64,000 bases of DNA from UBA10649 sp965227045 (GTDB taxonomy: Bacteria; Actinomycetota; Actinomycetes; S36-B12): positions 3,348,001 through 3,412,000 of the forward strand of contig OZ245718.1 of assembly GCA_965227045.1 (NCBI GenBank). Reading direction: 5' to 3'. Position 1 is the first letter of the stretch. The number at the start of each line of letters is the position of its first letter. Shown here in pieces: positions 52,094-61,533 of this stretch. A program made the translations under genes and the position numbers. The notes below the pieces were generated by a model. That model had not been told where the DNA came from. It saw only the letters and a list, made by a program, of their open reading frames with translations, and did not search any database.

Positions 52094-52842
52094 GCGACGA
52101 CATCACGCAGTTGTCCGGCGACCCGCACGACCTCGTCGCCGGATTCGCTCTGGACGCGCTCGATCCCGATGAGTCTCGACGGTTCGTCGAGCACCTGCCG
52201 ACCTGCGATCCGTGCCGAGCAGAGCTCGCCGCGCTCAACGAGACCGCCTCCGCCTACGGCTCCTCGACTCGCGTCACGCCGCCCGCGGAACTCGAGGCCC
52301 GGCTGATGGGCGCGCTGTTCGGGCAGTCACCCGAAGCGGCCACGGCAGACGGGACCGAGGCGGACGTGATCTCCATTGCCCGTAGGCCTCGCTGGTACCT
52401 GCCTGTCGCCGCAGCAGCGGCGTTCATCCTCGGCGCGGGCTTAGTCGCCGGCGCCGTGCAGTTGACCCGACCGGACACCAACTCGGTGATCGTCGCCGAA
52501 GCGCAGCAGATCGCCGACATCGCAGGCGCTCCGGACACTCACTTCATGCCGCTCGACCTTGACCGCGGCTCCGCGAAGTTCATGGTCTCCGAGGAGATGA
52601 ACAGCGCGGCCATCATGGCCACAGACCTGCCCATGCCCGAGAGCGGGATGGAGTACCGCGTGTGGACGATCATGTCGGACGGGTCGATGGTCCCCGCCGC
52701 GACGTTCCTGCCCGATAACAGTGGTCACGCCTCAGCAGTGCTCGACACAGAGGTCGACGGCGCAACGGGGTTCATGCTCACCGTCGATTCCGCCGACGCC
52801 TCACACCCGTCCGACCAGACACTTGCCGAGGTTCACATCTGA
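52090..52842 (+). CDS. rskA: Anti-sigma factor, RskA type
   Basis: A 250-residue single-pass membrane protein. The cytoplasmic N-terminus has the zinc anti-sigma motif HLPTCDPC (H35, C39, C42), a membrane span lies at about residues 101-125, and the extracytoplasmic part is the RskA C-terminal domain (PMPESGMEYRVWTIMSDG). It holds the sigma factor inactive until an envelope redox signal triggers its proteolysis. The GTG start overlaps the sigma stop (GTGA), giving matched amounts. Confidence 0.9.
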   Translation: MSDDITQLSGDPHDLVAGFALDALDPDESRRFVEHLPTCDPCRAELAALNETASAYGSSTRVTPPAELEARLMGALFGQSPEAATADGTEADVISIARRPRWYLPVAAAAAFILGAGLVAGAVQLTRPDTNSVIVAEAQQIADIAGAPDTHFMPLDLDRGSAKFMVSEEMNSAAIMATDLPMPESGMEYRVWTIMSDGSMVPAATFLPDNSGHASAVLDTEVDGATGFMLTVDSADASHPSDQTLAEVHI

Positions 52843-52856
52843 GATCGACGAGGCGG

Positions 52857-54137
52857 TCAGGAAGCGTCGACTCTCTCGTTCTCCGTGCTCTCGCCCGCCG
52901 GCCCGGCCGCGCGCCCGGCAGCCATGGCTGCTCGTCCAGACGGCACGTTCATGGCGATGACCATGACCGCGACCATGACGAATCCCGAGACGATGAGCAG
53001 CGCCTGCACGCTGACGATGTCGGCGAGCGGCCCGAAGATCGACATGCCGATCGGTGCCGCAAGCGCCATGACGATGCCGACGTAGCCGAAGGCGCGACCT
53101 TGCATCTCCGGCTCGACGGTCTCCTGGATGAGCGTCGTGAAGGGCGACCCGAACAGCGGCACCACCAGCCCGAACGCGAACATGCACGCGTAGAAGATCC
53201 ACAGGTTCGGGCTGAGTCCGAGGGCCACGTTCAGAACGGCGAAGCTGAAGGTCGAGAACAGGATCAGGCCGATGCGGCTGCGCTTGGCGAGGATCGTGGA
53301 GATCAGCACGCCGCTGATGAGCATGCCGATGCTGAACACGATCTCGAGCACGGTGACCATCCACACCTCGTCGCCGAAGGTGCGGGCGACCATGAGCGGC
53401 GTGATGAACGAGGGGGCAACCGTGAGCAGCATGATGATCGCGAAGACGACGAGCAGCCAGCGCACGATGCCGTGGCCCCAGATGTAGTTGAAGCCCTCCT
53501 TGAGGTCCGTCGTGTAGCTGGACGTCTTGTCACTGATCGACGCGAGCGTGGGCACCGCGATGAGGGCGAGGATGCCGATCCCGATCGCTGCAGTCACGAC
53601 ATCGATGAAGAAGACCGGGACTATCCCGAAGAGGCCGAACACCGCACCTGAGGCAGCGGGGGCGAGCAGCATCATCGCGGACTGAATCGTCTGATTGATG
53701 CCGTTGATGCGCAGGAGCTGGTCCTCGGGGACGAGTTGGGGGATGAGGGCATTGACGGCGGGCTGCTGGAAGCCTGCTCCGACCGAGCGAATGCCGACCG
53801 CGAGCAGGATGATCCACAGGTCGGTGATCCCGTTGAACATGAGGATCGCGAGCGCAAGGGTCGCGATGGCGATGCTGCCGTCGGCGACCATGATCAGCAC
53901 CTTGCGGTTCATGCGGTCGGCGAGCACACCGCCGAAGATCGACAGCAGTCCCTGCGGCAGGAATGCGCACACGGCGTAGAGGGCGACCGCGAGGCCGGAC
54001 TCGGTCTCGAACGTGACCCACCACATGACCGCGTACTGGACGATCATCGAGCCGAACATCGACACGGTCTGCCCGGTGAGGAACAGCGCGATCGTGCGCT
54101 TCCAGCGGGGGTTTGCTACGGGCTCTGCGGCAGACAC
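52857..54137 (-). CDS. MFS efflux transporter
   Basis: A 426-residue membrane protein with about 12 hydrophobic spans. The MFS loop motif GGVLADRMNRK lies between spans 2 and 3, and TGQTVSMFGSMIVQYAVMWW is at the start, close to the EntS/macrolide exporter (MFS_3) group. It probably exports a drug-like or metabolic product. It is the last gene of a minus-strand unit with the TetR regulator 21 bases upstream. The start is a GTG. Confidence 0.88.
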   Translation of the reverse strand: MSAAEPVANPRWKRTIALFLTGQTVSMFGSMIVQYAVMWWVTFETESGLAVALYAVCAFLPQGLLSIFGGVLADRMNRKVLIMVADGSIAIATLALAILMFNGITDLWIILLAVGIRSVGAGFQQPAVNALIPQLVPEDQLLRINGINQTIQSAMMLLAPAASGAVFGLFGIVPVFFIDVVTAAIGIGILALIAVPTLASISDKTSSYTTDLKEGFNYIWGHGIVRWLLVVFAIIMLLTVAPSFITPLMVARTFGDEVWMVTVLEIVFSIGMLISGVLISTILAKRSRIGLILFSTFSFAVLNVALGLSPNLWIFYACMFAFGLVVPLFGSPFTTLIQETVEPEMQGRAFGYVGIVMALAAPIGMSIFGPLADIVSVQALLIVSGFVMVAVMVIAMNVPSGRAAMAAGRAAGPAGESTENERVDAS

Positions 54138-54158
54138 TTTTCCACCGTAGCGGGGGCG

Positions 54159-54782
54159 TCAGACCTCCGGTGAGAGGGTCGCGACCGACAGCCGTGCGAT
54201 CTCGTCGGGATCCACGTTGTGTCCCTGGTGCCGCAGTTGGAGCGCCGCATAGACGAGACCCATGACCGCGCCGACCGCGAGCGTGGGGTCGATCTGGCGG
54301 AACTCGCCTTTCGCTGTGCCCTCGTTGATGAGTCGGGCCACGGACCTGCGCCACTGGTCGGCCTTCTTGCTGACGTAGGGCAGTCCTGTGGAGTCGGCTT
54401 GCGACGGGCCGACGACAAACCACAGGTCGTAGGGGCCGCTGGTGAGGCGCTCGACGTGTCGGGAGACCAGCGCCGCGAGGCGCTCAGGCGCCGGACCGGT
54501 TCCTTTTGCTGCTGCGGTGGCGAATGCGGCGGAGTCGTCGACGACGTAGGTGAGCAGGGCCTCGACGATCGCATTGAGGTTGTCGAAGTAGTAGTACATC
54601 GACGGTGCGGTGATGCCCACCGCGCTGGCGATGTCGGTGACCCGCGTTCCGCTGACGCCACGGGTCGAGAAGAGCCGGGCGGCCTCGCGGAGGATCTGCT
54701 CGCGCGGATCGAGGTCGGTACTCGGCGTGATGTGACGGGGGCGCCCGCGCCGCGCGGTGGTGGATTCGCTGGTGGTGTTCAC
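54159..54782 (-). CDS. TetR-family regulator
   Basis: A 207-residue TetR-type repressor. The helix-turn-helix is AARLFSTRGVSGTRVTDIASAVGITAPSMYYYFDNLNAI. The helical C-terminus would bind a small ligand. The GTG start overlaps the end of the EthD-SRPBCC gene. It likely represses this operon and the divergent genes through the palindrome at 58592-58615. Confidence 0.88.
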   Translation of the reverse strand: MNTTSESTTARRGRPRHITPSTDLDPREQILREAARLFSTRGVSGTRVTDIASAVGITAPSMYYYFDNLNAIVEALLTYVVDDSAAFATAAAKGTGPAPERLAALVSRHVERLTSGPYDLWFVVGPSQADSTGLPYVSKKADQWRRSVARLINEGTAKGEFRQIDPTLAVGAVMGLVYAALQLRHQGHNVDPDEIARLSVATLSPEV

Positions 54783-55843
54783 GGCGTGCGCTTGGTGATT
54801 GCCTCGTTGAGTCCCTCGACGAGCATGGGCCAGCCTCGATCGACGACGACACCGAACGAGTCGAGCGCGTCGGCGCGCACCTGGGCGCGCGGGTACCAGT
54901 CGAGGCGGCAGCGGCCCTCGCCCAGCGGTCGCACCTCGTACCGGCAGGTGTAGTTCTCGATGGCGTCAGGAATACCCGCGTCGATGGTGAGGATCAGCAT
55001 GCGCTCGTCGGGCCGGTAGTCGATGAGCCGTTCGATCAGCAGCGATCCGTTGTGTCTGGTCATGGTGCGGGTCATGCCTACCTGCAGTTCGCTGCCCGCG
55101 GTGAGGTTGGCGAAGCCGCCGGGCCACCAGGTGTCGAGGTTGTCGAACTGGCCGACGATTTGCCAGAGTGCATCGGCGGACACGTCGAACTCTGCATGGC
55201 GGGAGTCGGTGATGTTCACGACTCCCGTGGTGGGCGACGGCCGCTCGATGAGGATCCACTCCTGCATGAGGTGCCGCTCGAGGGTCGCCAGGTCGGTGAA
55301 GTTGCCGGCGTCCTGCTGGATGACGCCGCGGCCGACGGCATCGTCGGTCGAGCGCTGCTCGAGCTCTTCGGGGAGCGGCCACTGGGTGACGGTGAGCCCG
55401 TTCCTCGGTGCCCCGCTCTCGGTCTCGGTGACGGAGACCTGCGCGTAGTCCCACATGCCGAGGTGGTGACGGAGCGCGCGCGGGCCGTGCTCGCGCTCCC
55501 AATGGCGGTGGTAGTCGTCGGCGCTCAGGCCAGGGCGGGCGTGGCTGAAGTAGAGCTGGGTGATGCCTGGGGTGGCATCGCCGATCGGCCAGGTCCGCCG
55601 GTGGCGCAGCAGCGATCGCGTCGCCGTTCGATGGAGGGACAGATCGGCCATCGGGCTCAGCGCTGCGCTGAGCTGCTCCTGATCTCCGGTGGCGATGACC
55701 ACGCCGAGGTCGGAAGTGACGCCGAGGTAGAGCAGGAGGCTCGTGGGGTTCGTGCTTCGCGCCTCCTCGGCTGCGGGTGCCGCGGCCGCGTGCGTGCTGC
55801 AGATCGCGGCGACTCCGGGCTCGCCGTTCGCGTGCGCCATCAC
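54779..55843 (-). CDS. EthD-domain and SRPBCC-domain fusion protein
   Basis: A 354-residue protein. Around residues 95-135, LYFSHARPGLSADDYHRHWEREHGPRALRHH is an EthD-type dimeric alpha/beta barrel segment. Residues 211-354 form an SRPBCC (Bet v 1-like) domain: AEFDVSADALWQIVGQFDNLDTWWPG. Both domains bind hydrophobic or aromatic ligands and occur in catabolic and polyketide enzymes. The start is GTG 55843 (or ATG 55840), overlapping the PEP-synthase-like gene stop. Its biochemical role is unknown; a ligand-processing step next to the phosphotransfer enzyme is plausible. Confidence 0.75.
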   Translation of the reverse strand: MMAHANGEPGVAAICSTHAAAAPAAEEARSTNPTSLLLYLGVTSDLGVVIATGDQEQLSAALSPMADLSLHRTATRSLLRHRRTWPIGDATPGITQLYFSHARPGLSADDYHRHWEREHGPRALRHHLGMWDYAQVSVTETESGAPRNGLTVTQWPLPEELEQRSTDDAVGRGVIQQDAGNFTDLATLERHLMQEWILIERPSPTTGVVNITDSRHAEFDVSADALWQIVGQFDNLDTWWPGGFANLTAGSELQVGMTRTMTRHNGSLLIERLIDYRPDERMLILTIDAGIPDAIENYTCRYEVRPLGEGRCRLDWYPRAQVRADALDSFGVVVDRGWPMLVEGLNEAITKRTP

Positions 55844-58593
55844 TCGCCTCCGTCGTCATGGATGATGACGCGGCCGCTCCCGCCGTCGACCGTGATGAGC
55901 GCTCCATCGGGGATGAGGTCGCAGGCGCGGGCGAGGTTCGCCACGCAGGGCAGACCGTACTCGCGGGAGATCATGACCGCGTGGGCGACGACCCCGCCGG
56001 TCTCGACGACGACCCCGGCGATGAGCGAGAACACGGTCGTCCAGCCGGGGTCGGTTGCGACGGTGACGAGGATGTCGCCGCGTTGGATGGTGGCGATCTC
56101 GGACAGTTCGCGGCACACGCGTGCACGCCCGGTGACGACGCCGACGCTCGCACCGATGCCCTGCAGCCCGTCGCCGTCGGCGATCTGCACGTCCTCGAAC
56201 GTGCGCCATCCCTGGATGTACTTGGGCGGCTCCTGGCGTGAGTACTTGTCGTAGACGCGCCTGCGGGCGCGCACCCGGATCGCGATCTGTCGTGCGGTGA
56301 GGCCGCCGCTGTCGGCGGCGAGCATCTCCTGGCGGCCGAGGAAGAAGATGTCGTCGGCATCGTCCAGCAGGTCCTTGGCAATGAACCTTGCGGCGATCGC
56401 CTTGTAGAGGTCGCGGCTGCGGGACATGGTCTTGTCGTTGTAGAAGCGCTCGAAGTCGCGGTAGTGGATGTAGTCCTGCACGAGATCGACGAACCACGCG
56501 AAGAACGGCGCCTTGAGCTCGCCCATCGGCTGCGACGTGAGTCGCGCGATGGCGTCGGCCTTCGTCTGCTTCATGAGGTCCCGCATGCGTGTCTCGTGGA
56601 ACTCGGGCGACTCGTTGTCGTCGCGATCGACCATCGGGCGGATCACGTTGATCAGCAGGGCGGGGTCGTCTCTCCAGCGCGGGTGGTACGCGTCGCGCTC
56701 GGCTCCGCCCCGGTGCCCGTGCCCGGCCAGGAACGCATCGAGTTCCTCGCGGAAGCGCCGTCCTTCGTCGTCCTCGTCGAGTTCTTGGATGACCTCATCG
56801 CCAGGTGCGTTCTTGATGATGTCGGTGAGCCGCGCGGAACTGCGGATCGTCCTGGACAGGTGCCAGACCTCGATGTTCTCCTCGCTGGTCTTGGTCTCCA
56901 GGCCCGCGACCAGCCGGTTCGCGACCGTGCCGTCGTCGTCGAGCCAGCTGCGGCACAGGGCGTTCAACGACTGCGGGAGCATGAACAGGTAGATCGTGAA
57001 CGGCAGGATGACGTTCTCGCCGAACCGCGAACCCGTGCGCGATGCGACCTGGCCGGCGAAGATCTCCTCGACGCTCGAGCCGTCGAGGTCGAACGCGGCC
57101 CAGAAGGCGTCCTCGGCATCCGTCCACCGCTCGAGTCCCTCGTACATGACCTTCGTCGTGCCGAGCAGCGACACGTCGGGCGTCTCCGTGTGAAGGCGCC
57201 ACAGGAGTGACGTGAACTCGTCCCATGCGAATGGCATTTCCCTGATCGCGATGCGCTCGTCCTGCGGGAACGGCCACAGCGTGGCTTCGTCGCGCGCGAA
57301 CGGCGGGATGAAGCGGCGGATCCGCTCCCGCTCGAACGCGGTGTTGTAGTACGCGCGGGCGCCGTACCAGCGGAAGTAGGGGATGTCACCGAACTCACCG
57401 GGGGAGTAGCCCAGGCAGTCCGTCGTCCACGTCATCTCCAGGGCCTTGACCTTGAGGTTCGTCATGCCCAGCTGCAGGTAGGTGTAGAAGGACGGGGTGG
57501 TCGGGCCGGTCTGCGCCTCGTCGGAGTAGGCGCGCGACCAGGTCCAGCGCTCGTCGTACATCGTCGCCAGGGACTTGGCTGACTTCCATGTCTCGAGCTC
57601 GTGGCCGAAGTCGAGGTTCGCGCCGGTGATCTCGCGGGCCTGGAGGATGGCGAACCTGCCGTCGGTCCAGCCCCATTCGATGTCCTGCGGGAACCCGTAG
57701 TGGTCCTCGATCCGCTGCGCGATCCCGCACAGCTCGGCGATCAGCTCGTCGGACAGGCACTGGACTTCGCGCTTGCTGATGGGGACGTCCGCCGTGGTCG
57801 AACCCTGCCCGGATCCGTCCGGGACCGTCATGACCAGCTTCTCGTTGACTTGGCGGTCCGTGATGGTGAGGTCTGGCCGGGCAATGATCATCTGGTCGGG
57901 GTTCACCTGACCCGACACCACCGCCTCGCCCAGACCCCAACTGGCGTTGAGGAAGAACTCGAACGGGTTAGAGGTGACCGGGTTGGCGGTGAAGATCACC
58001 CCGGAGACCTCCGACGGGAACATCTCCTGCACGACCACGGCGAGCAGCACCGACTGGTGCGCGAATCCCTGCGACTGGCGGTAGGCGATCGCCCTGCCGG
58101 TCCACAGCGAGGCCCAGCAGCGCTTGACCGCGTCGATGACGCCCGCCTGCCCGGTGATGTGAAGGTAGGTGTCCTGCTGGCCGGCGAAGGAGGTGCCGGG
58201 CAGGTCCTCGGCCGTCGCGGAGGAGCGCACGGACACGGGGACGTCGTGAAGGTGGCGTGTGGTGACCGCTTGGTAGGCCGCGGCGATCTGCTGCTCGATG
58301 TCGAGGGGTGTGGGTGCTGCCATGATCGCGGCGCGGATGGCGGTGGCGTGCTGCTCGACGCTTGCGGTGTCCTCGTAGTCGATGCCGTCGAGGAGCCCGG
58401 CGATCACAGCATCGAGCCCGTTCTCCGCCAGGTGGCGCCGGTAGGCGGTCGTCGTGACGCAGAACGCCTCGGGAACGGGGATGCCGGCGGCGACGAGCTC
58501 GCCGAGGTTTGCGCCCTTGCCGCCGACAAGGGCGAGGTCGTCAGCGCTGACCTCATCGAGCGTGCGGACTACTGAATCGGGATTCGCTGACAT
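55840..58593 (-). CDS. PEP synthase/rifampin-phosphotransferase-like dikinase
   Basis: A 917-residue enzyme. Residues 1-330 are the ATP-binding PPDK_N domain (LVGGKGANLGELVAAGIPVPEAF and SVRSSATAEDLPGTSFAGQQDTYL). A long central region is less conserved. The C-terminus is the mobile phosphohistidine domain with H871 in GGVVAHAVMISREYGLPCV. It would move a phosphate from ATP through the histidine to a substrate. The GVVAH motif differs from classical PEP synthase (GGxTCHAAI), so the acceptor may be a small organic molecule, as in rifampin phosphotransferase or phenylphosphate synthase. It heads a minus-strand operon with EthD-SRPBCC, TetR and MFS genes. Confidence 0.8.
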   Translation of the reverse strand: MSANPDSVVRTLDEVSADDLALVGGKGANLGELVAAGIPVPEAFCVTTTAYRRHLAENGLDAVIAGLLDGIDYEDTASVEQHATAIRAAIMAAPTPLDIEQQIAAAYQAVTTRHLHDVPVSVRSSATAEDLPGTSFAGQQDTYLHITGQAGVIDAVKRCWASLWTGRAIAYRQSQGFAHQSVLLAVVVQEMFPSEVSGVIFTANPVTSNPFEFFLNASWGLGEAVVSGQVNPDQMIIARPDLTITDRQVNEKLVMTVPDGSGQGSTTADVPISKREVQCLSDELIAELCGIAQRIEDHYGFPQDIEWGWTDGRFAILQAREITGANLDFGHELETWKSAKSLATMYDERWTWSRAYSDEAQTGPTTPSFYTYLQLGMTNLKVKALEMTWTTDCLGYSPGEFGDIPYFRWYGARAYYNTAFERERIRRFIPPFARDEATLWPFPQDERIAIREMPFAWDEFTSLLWRLHTETPDVSLLGTTKVMYEGLERWTDAEDAFWAAFDLDGSSVEEIFAGQVASRTGSRFGENVILPFTIYLFMLPQSLNALCRSWLDDDGTVANRLVAGLETKTSEENIEVWHLSRTIRSSARLTDIIKNAPGDEVIQELDEDDEGRRFREELDAFLAGHGHRGGAERDAYHPRWRDDPALLINVIRPMVDRDDNESPEFHETRMRDLMKQTKADAIARLTSQPMGELKAPFFAWFVDLVQDYIHYRDFERFYNDKTMSRSRDLYKAIAARFIAKDLLDDADDIFFLGRQEMLAADSGGLTARQIAIRVRARRRVYDKYSRQEPPKYIQGWRTFEDVQIADGDGLQGIGASVGVVTGRARVCRELSEIATIQRGDILVTVATDPGWTTVFSLIAGVVVETGGVVAHAVMISREYGLPCVANLARACDLIPDGALITVDGGSGRVIIHDDGGE

Positions 58594-58615
58594 TATTTAC
58601 GGAACTGTAGATAAT
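58592..58615. promoter_or_regulatory. Palindromic operator in the divergent promoter of the phosphotransfer locus
   Basis: ATTATTTAC (58592-58600) and GTAGATAAT (58607-58615) are inverted with one mismatch and a six-base GGAACT spacer. The site overlaps the start of the PEP-synthase-like gene and lies about 30 bases before the HAD gene start. Its size is typical for TetR-family repressors, and a TetR gene is in the same operon. Confidence 0.65.
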
Positions 58616-58643
58616 GGTTGAGCGAACGTCAATGGGAGGTTTG

Positions 58644-59390
58644 GTGTCAGGTATCAATGCAGTGCTGTTCGACCTGGGCGGGACGCTGTTCGGGTACGAC
58701 CAGCGCGAGCTCATGCGTCGTCCGGCGCTAGTTGCCCTCCAGCGGCTCGGCATCGACACGGACTCCGACGCTGTGGTTCTTGCGCGACAGCAGGCATCGG
58801 CAGAGGTCGAGCGCGAGTATGCGCTGCGATCCTCGTTCGTGCACCGGGATCTGTTCCGCGATCGCGTTGCCCGCGCCGCCGCGTTGGTCGGCGTGACGGC
58901 GACCGACGAGGTGCTGGACCAGTTCGACGTCGAGAACCGGCAGGCGATCCTCGACCACCTGGTTCCCCGCCCGGATGCCGTCGCGACTCTGCGGGGCCTT
59001 CGCGAACGCGGCGTGTACACGGCGGTCGTGTCTAACGCCGACGACGACTATCTGGGTGAACTGCTGATCCGGCACGGCATTGACGCGCTGCTCGACGACT
59101 GGACCAGCTCGGAGGAGGCGCAGTCGTGCAAGCCGGATGCGCGGATCTACGAGTATGCGCTGGGGAAGTCTGGCTCGCCTGCGGCCGCCACGCTGTTCGT
59201 GGGCGACTCGCTGCCGCACGACGTGGCGGGCGCGCACGCAGCAGGGATGGCGACCGTGCTGATCGGCGAGCCGGGTGCCGTGGCGCCGCTGTCGACCGGT
59301 CTTGATTCCTCCGTCGCTGCGGATTTCACCATCCGCGAGCTCATCGAGGTGCTTACGATCGTGGACCGATCGAACGGCAGGGGAGAGTAA
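58644..59390 (+). CDS. HAD-superfamily phosphatase
   Basis: A 248-residue HAD hydrolase. Motif I is VLFDLGGTLF, motif II is near VVSNADDD, the motif III lysine is in CKPDARIYEYAL, and motif IV is FVGDSLPHDVAGAHAAG. It removes phosphate from a small molecule. I chose the GTG at 58644 because GGGAGG precedes it by four bases. It is divergent from the PEP-synthase-like gene and directly adjacent to the kinase-like gene (TAA-GTG junction). Confidence 0.87.
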   Translation: MSGINAVLFDLGGTLFGYDQRELMRRPALVALQRLGIDTDSDAVVLARQQASAEVEREYALRSSFVHRDLFRDRVARAAALVGVTATDEVLDQFDVENRQAILDHLVPRPDAVATLRGLRERGVYTAVVSNADDDYLGELLIRHGIDALLDDWTSSEEAQSCKPDARIYEYALGKSGSPAAATLFVGDSLPHDVAGAHAAGMATVLIGEPGAVAPLSTGLDSSVAADFTIRELIEVLTIVDRSNGRGE

Positions 59391-60395
59391 GTGGACGCAG
59401 TGCGATTCCAGGCCTTCTTGGATGCCGTCGAGCCCGACCTTGGCGGGACGGTGCTCAGCGCGGAGCCGATCCCCGGCGGGTACAGCCGCGACACGGTGAT
59501 GGCTGAGGTGCGCTGGGGCGACGGGTCGACTGAGAGGTTCGTACTGCGCGGGGACCCGGACGTCGACCGGTCGGTGTTCCGCAGCGACCGCGATCGCGAG
59601 TGGCTCCTGCTCCAGGCCCTGAGTTCGGTTCCGACCTTCACGATCGCCGCGCCGCGCTGGTACGACGCGACGGGGGAGTTCCTCGGTACCAAGTGCATCG
59701 TCTCCGAGGCGGTCACCGGCACGTCGATGCAGTCGTTCATCGAGCAGGACGTCGACCTCGACGCCGCGCGACGGCGATACGTCGATATCATCTCGACCGT
59801 CCACACCACCCCGCTCGACACGGTCGACCCGTCGATCCCGCGGCCGGAGAGCTGGGATGCGTACATCGACTCCGTCCTCGCGACGTACGACGAGATCATC
59901 GATCGCATCGGTGAGTGCAGTCCCGTGCTGCGGTACGCGCGCAAGAAGATGTGGGCGAACCGGCCGCCGGCCGTTCCCCTCGCCCTGGTGCACGGCGACT
60001 ACCAGCCGGGCAACTTCCTGCTGCGCGAGGATGCCGACCCCGTGATCATCGACTGGGAGTTCGGGCACATCGGCGATCCGCGGGCCGATCTCGGCTACTA
60101 CACGCAGATTCCAATGCCCCCGCAGATGTATCAGTCCGATCCCGAGGCCTTCCTCGAGCGGTACCGCGAGCTGACCGGCTACACGCGCGAGCAGGTCAAT
60201 CCCGAGGTGGTCGAGTACTTCAAGTTCATCGGCCTGGCGAACGTGCTGCGGCAGATGGTGTTCGCGGCCGAGGACATCGAGGACGGCGAGCATCGCGGGA
60301 TCATGGGCCCGTACATGCTCATCGCGATCGCGCACTTCCACAACCTGTTCCTCACCGTGGCTGAGTCCCTCCCCAACCCTTCGGAGCAGTCGTGA
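59391..60395 (+). CDS. Aminoglycoside-phosphotransferase-fold kinase
   Basis: A 334-residue APH/choline-kinase-fold protein. The catalytic loop is LVHGDYQPGNFLL and the metal-binding motif is VIIDWEFGHIGDPRADL. Members in actinobacterial catabolic loci are thought to phosphorylate small hydroxylated compounds. It starts directly at the HAD stop and overlaps the next gene (GTGA). With the HAD phosphatase and the PEP-dependent enzyme, it makes a cluster of phosphoryl-transfer functions. Confidence 0.87.
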   Translation: MDAVRFQAFLDAVEPDLGGTVLSAEPIPGGYSRDTVMAEVRWGDGSTERFVLRGDPDVDRSVFRSDRDREWLLLQALSSVPTFTIAAPRWYDATGEFLGTKCIVSEAVTGTSMQSFIEQDVDLDAARRRYVDIISTVHTTPLDTVDPSIPRPESWDAYIDSVLATYDEIIDRIGECSPVLRYARKKMWANRPPAVPLALVHGDYQPGNFLLREDADPVIIDWEFGHIGDPRADLGYYTQIPMPPQMYQSDPEAFLERYRELTGYTREQVNPEVVEYFKFIGLANVLRQMVFAAEDIEDGEHRGIMGPYMLIAIAHFHNLFLTVAESLPNPSEQS

Positions 60396-60844
60396 TCACA
60401 CGCCCGTCCACGCCCCGAGTCCTCGCCGACGTCGTGACCGAACTGGAGCGGGAGATCCTGCCGCTCCTGCCGGACAGCGTCGCCCAGATCCGGCTGCACA
60501 TGATCATGACCGTCATCGGCCACTGCGCGGTGCGCTCGGGCAACGAGACGGCGTGGATGACGGAAGAGTCGGCGGAGTACGTCTCCTTCGCCGAGGAGGT
60601 GCTGGCGGCTACCGACAGTGAGTCCGTGCGGGCCGCGCTCGACGCCGTCACTCCGTTCGAGGACCTGCGGCTGCGCGAGGTGTCGTCGAACTACTCCCGG
60701 GCGAGCGAGGCCCTGACCGTCGCGCTCGAGACGGCGCTGGACGCGCACCTCGACGCCTTGGTTGCCCGGGGCGAGTCGCTGTTGCGGATGCGCGTGATGA
60801 ACGAGCAGGCGGTCACGGGAGCCTCGGAGTACGCCGGCCGCTAG
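60392..60844 (+). CDS. Small helical protein, partner of the APH-like kinase
   Basis: A 150-residue, mostly helical protein without catalytic motifs. It opens with RPSTPRVLADVVTELEREILPLL, which resembles the DUF6285-type small proteins commonly encoded next to APH-like kinases and acyl-CoA dehydrogenases. The GTG start overlaps the kinase stop by four bases, suggesting a complex. Function unknown. Confidence 0.7.
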   Translation: MITRPSTPRVLADVVTELEREILPLLPDSVAQIRLHMIMTVIGHCAVRSGNETAWMTEESAEYVSFAEEVLAATDSESVRAALDAVTPFEDLRLREVSSNYSRASEALTVALETALDAHLDALVARGESLLRMRVMNEQAVTGASEYAGR

Positions 60845-60899
60845 GGGCGGGCTTGCCTACGCTGCCTACGGATGGCACTGTTGTAGGCAACGTCGGAGG

Positions 60900-61523
60900 A
60901 TGAGCATGTCGCTGCCCGTTGGTGATGAGGTCGAGTCGGCCCTGGAGGCGCTCTGGCGCCTGGGCCCGGACCAGCGCACGGCGGTGCTCGAGCGCCTGCA
61001 TGAGCGGGCGGGGCTTCCTGGCAACACCGCCACCTGGTCTCTGCTCCTCTACGTGACGATGAACCAGGAGTCCGAGCTCGAGCGGCTCGCGGGCGAGCCG
61101 CAGCAGGTGCACGAGACCCTCGAGACGGCGTTCACCGACCTGCGCATCCGGGCCGAGGCGCGACGGGCGGTACTCGCGCAGCCGCTGCTCGCCGCGGGAG
61201 CGGTGGCCGAGGCGCTCGGCTCGACGGGCACGAATACCCGCGAGGCGGCCAGCACGCTGCGTCGCAAGGGTGATCTCGTCGGCGTGATGGACAAGCGGCG
61301 TTACCTGTACCTCGCATTCCAGATCGATCCGCTGGAGCGACGGGTGCGGCCGGTCGTGTCCGACGTGAACCACGTCCTCGATGCCAAGGGCGATGCGTGG
61401 GGCGTGGCGTCGTGGTGGGTCAGTCCGCATCCGCGGCTCGACGATCGCGCGCCGATGGACCTGGTCGCCGGCCCAGACGAGGCCGACCTGCGCGTGCTGG
61501 CTCGCACTGCCGTGTCCGACTGA
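60900..61523 (+). CDS. Xre/MbcA-like antitoxin of a RES toxin-antitoxin pair
   Basis: A 207-residue protein. The middle part, LLAAGAVAEALGSTGTNTREAASTLRRKGDLVGV, looks like a helix-turn-helix. The C-terminus (VASWWVSPHPRLDDRAPMDLVAGP) has the W...P...L...P.DL pattern of the Xre/MbcA/ParS toxin-binding domain. It would neutralise the RES toxin encoded immediately downstream and repress the operon. The start is ATG 60900 or 60906. Confidence 0.75.
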   Translation: MSMSLPVGDEVESALEALWRLGPDQRTAVLERLHERAGLPGNTATWSLLLYVTMNQESELERLAGEPQQVHETLETAFTDLRIRAEARRAVLAQPLLAAGAVAEALGSTGTNTREAASTLRRKGDLVGVMDKRRYLYLAFQIDPLERRVRPVVSDVNHVLDAKGDAWGVASWWVSPHPRLDDRAPMDLVAGPDEADLRVLARTAVSD

Positions 61524-61533
61524 TTGCCGGGCG

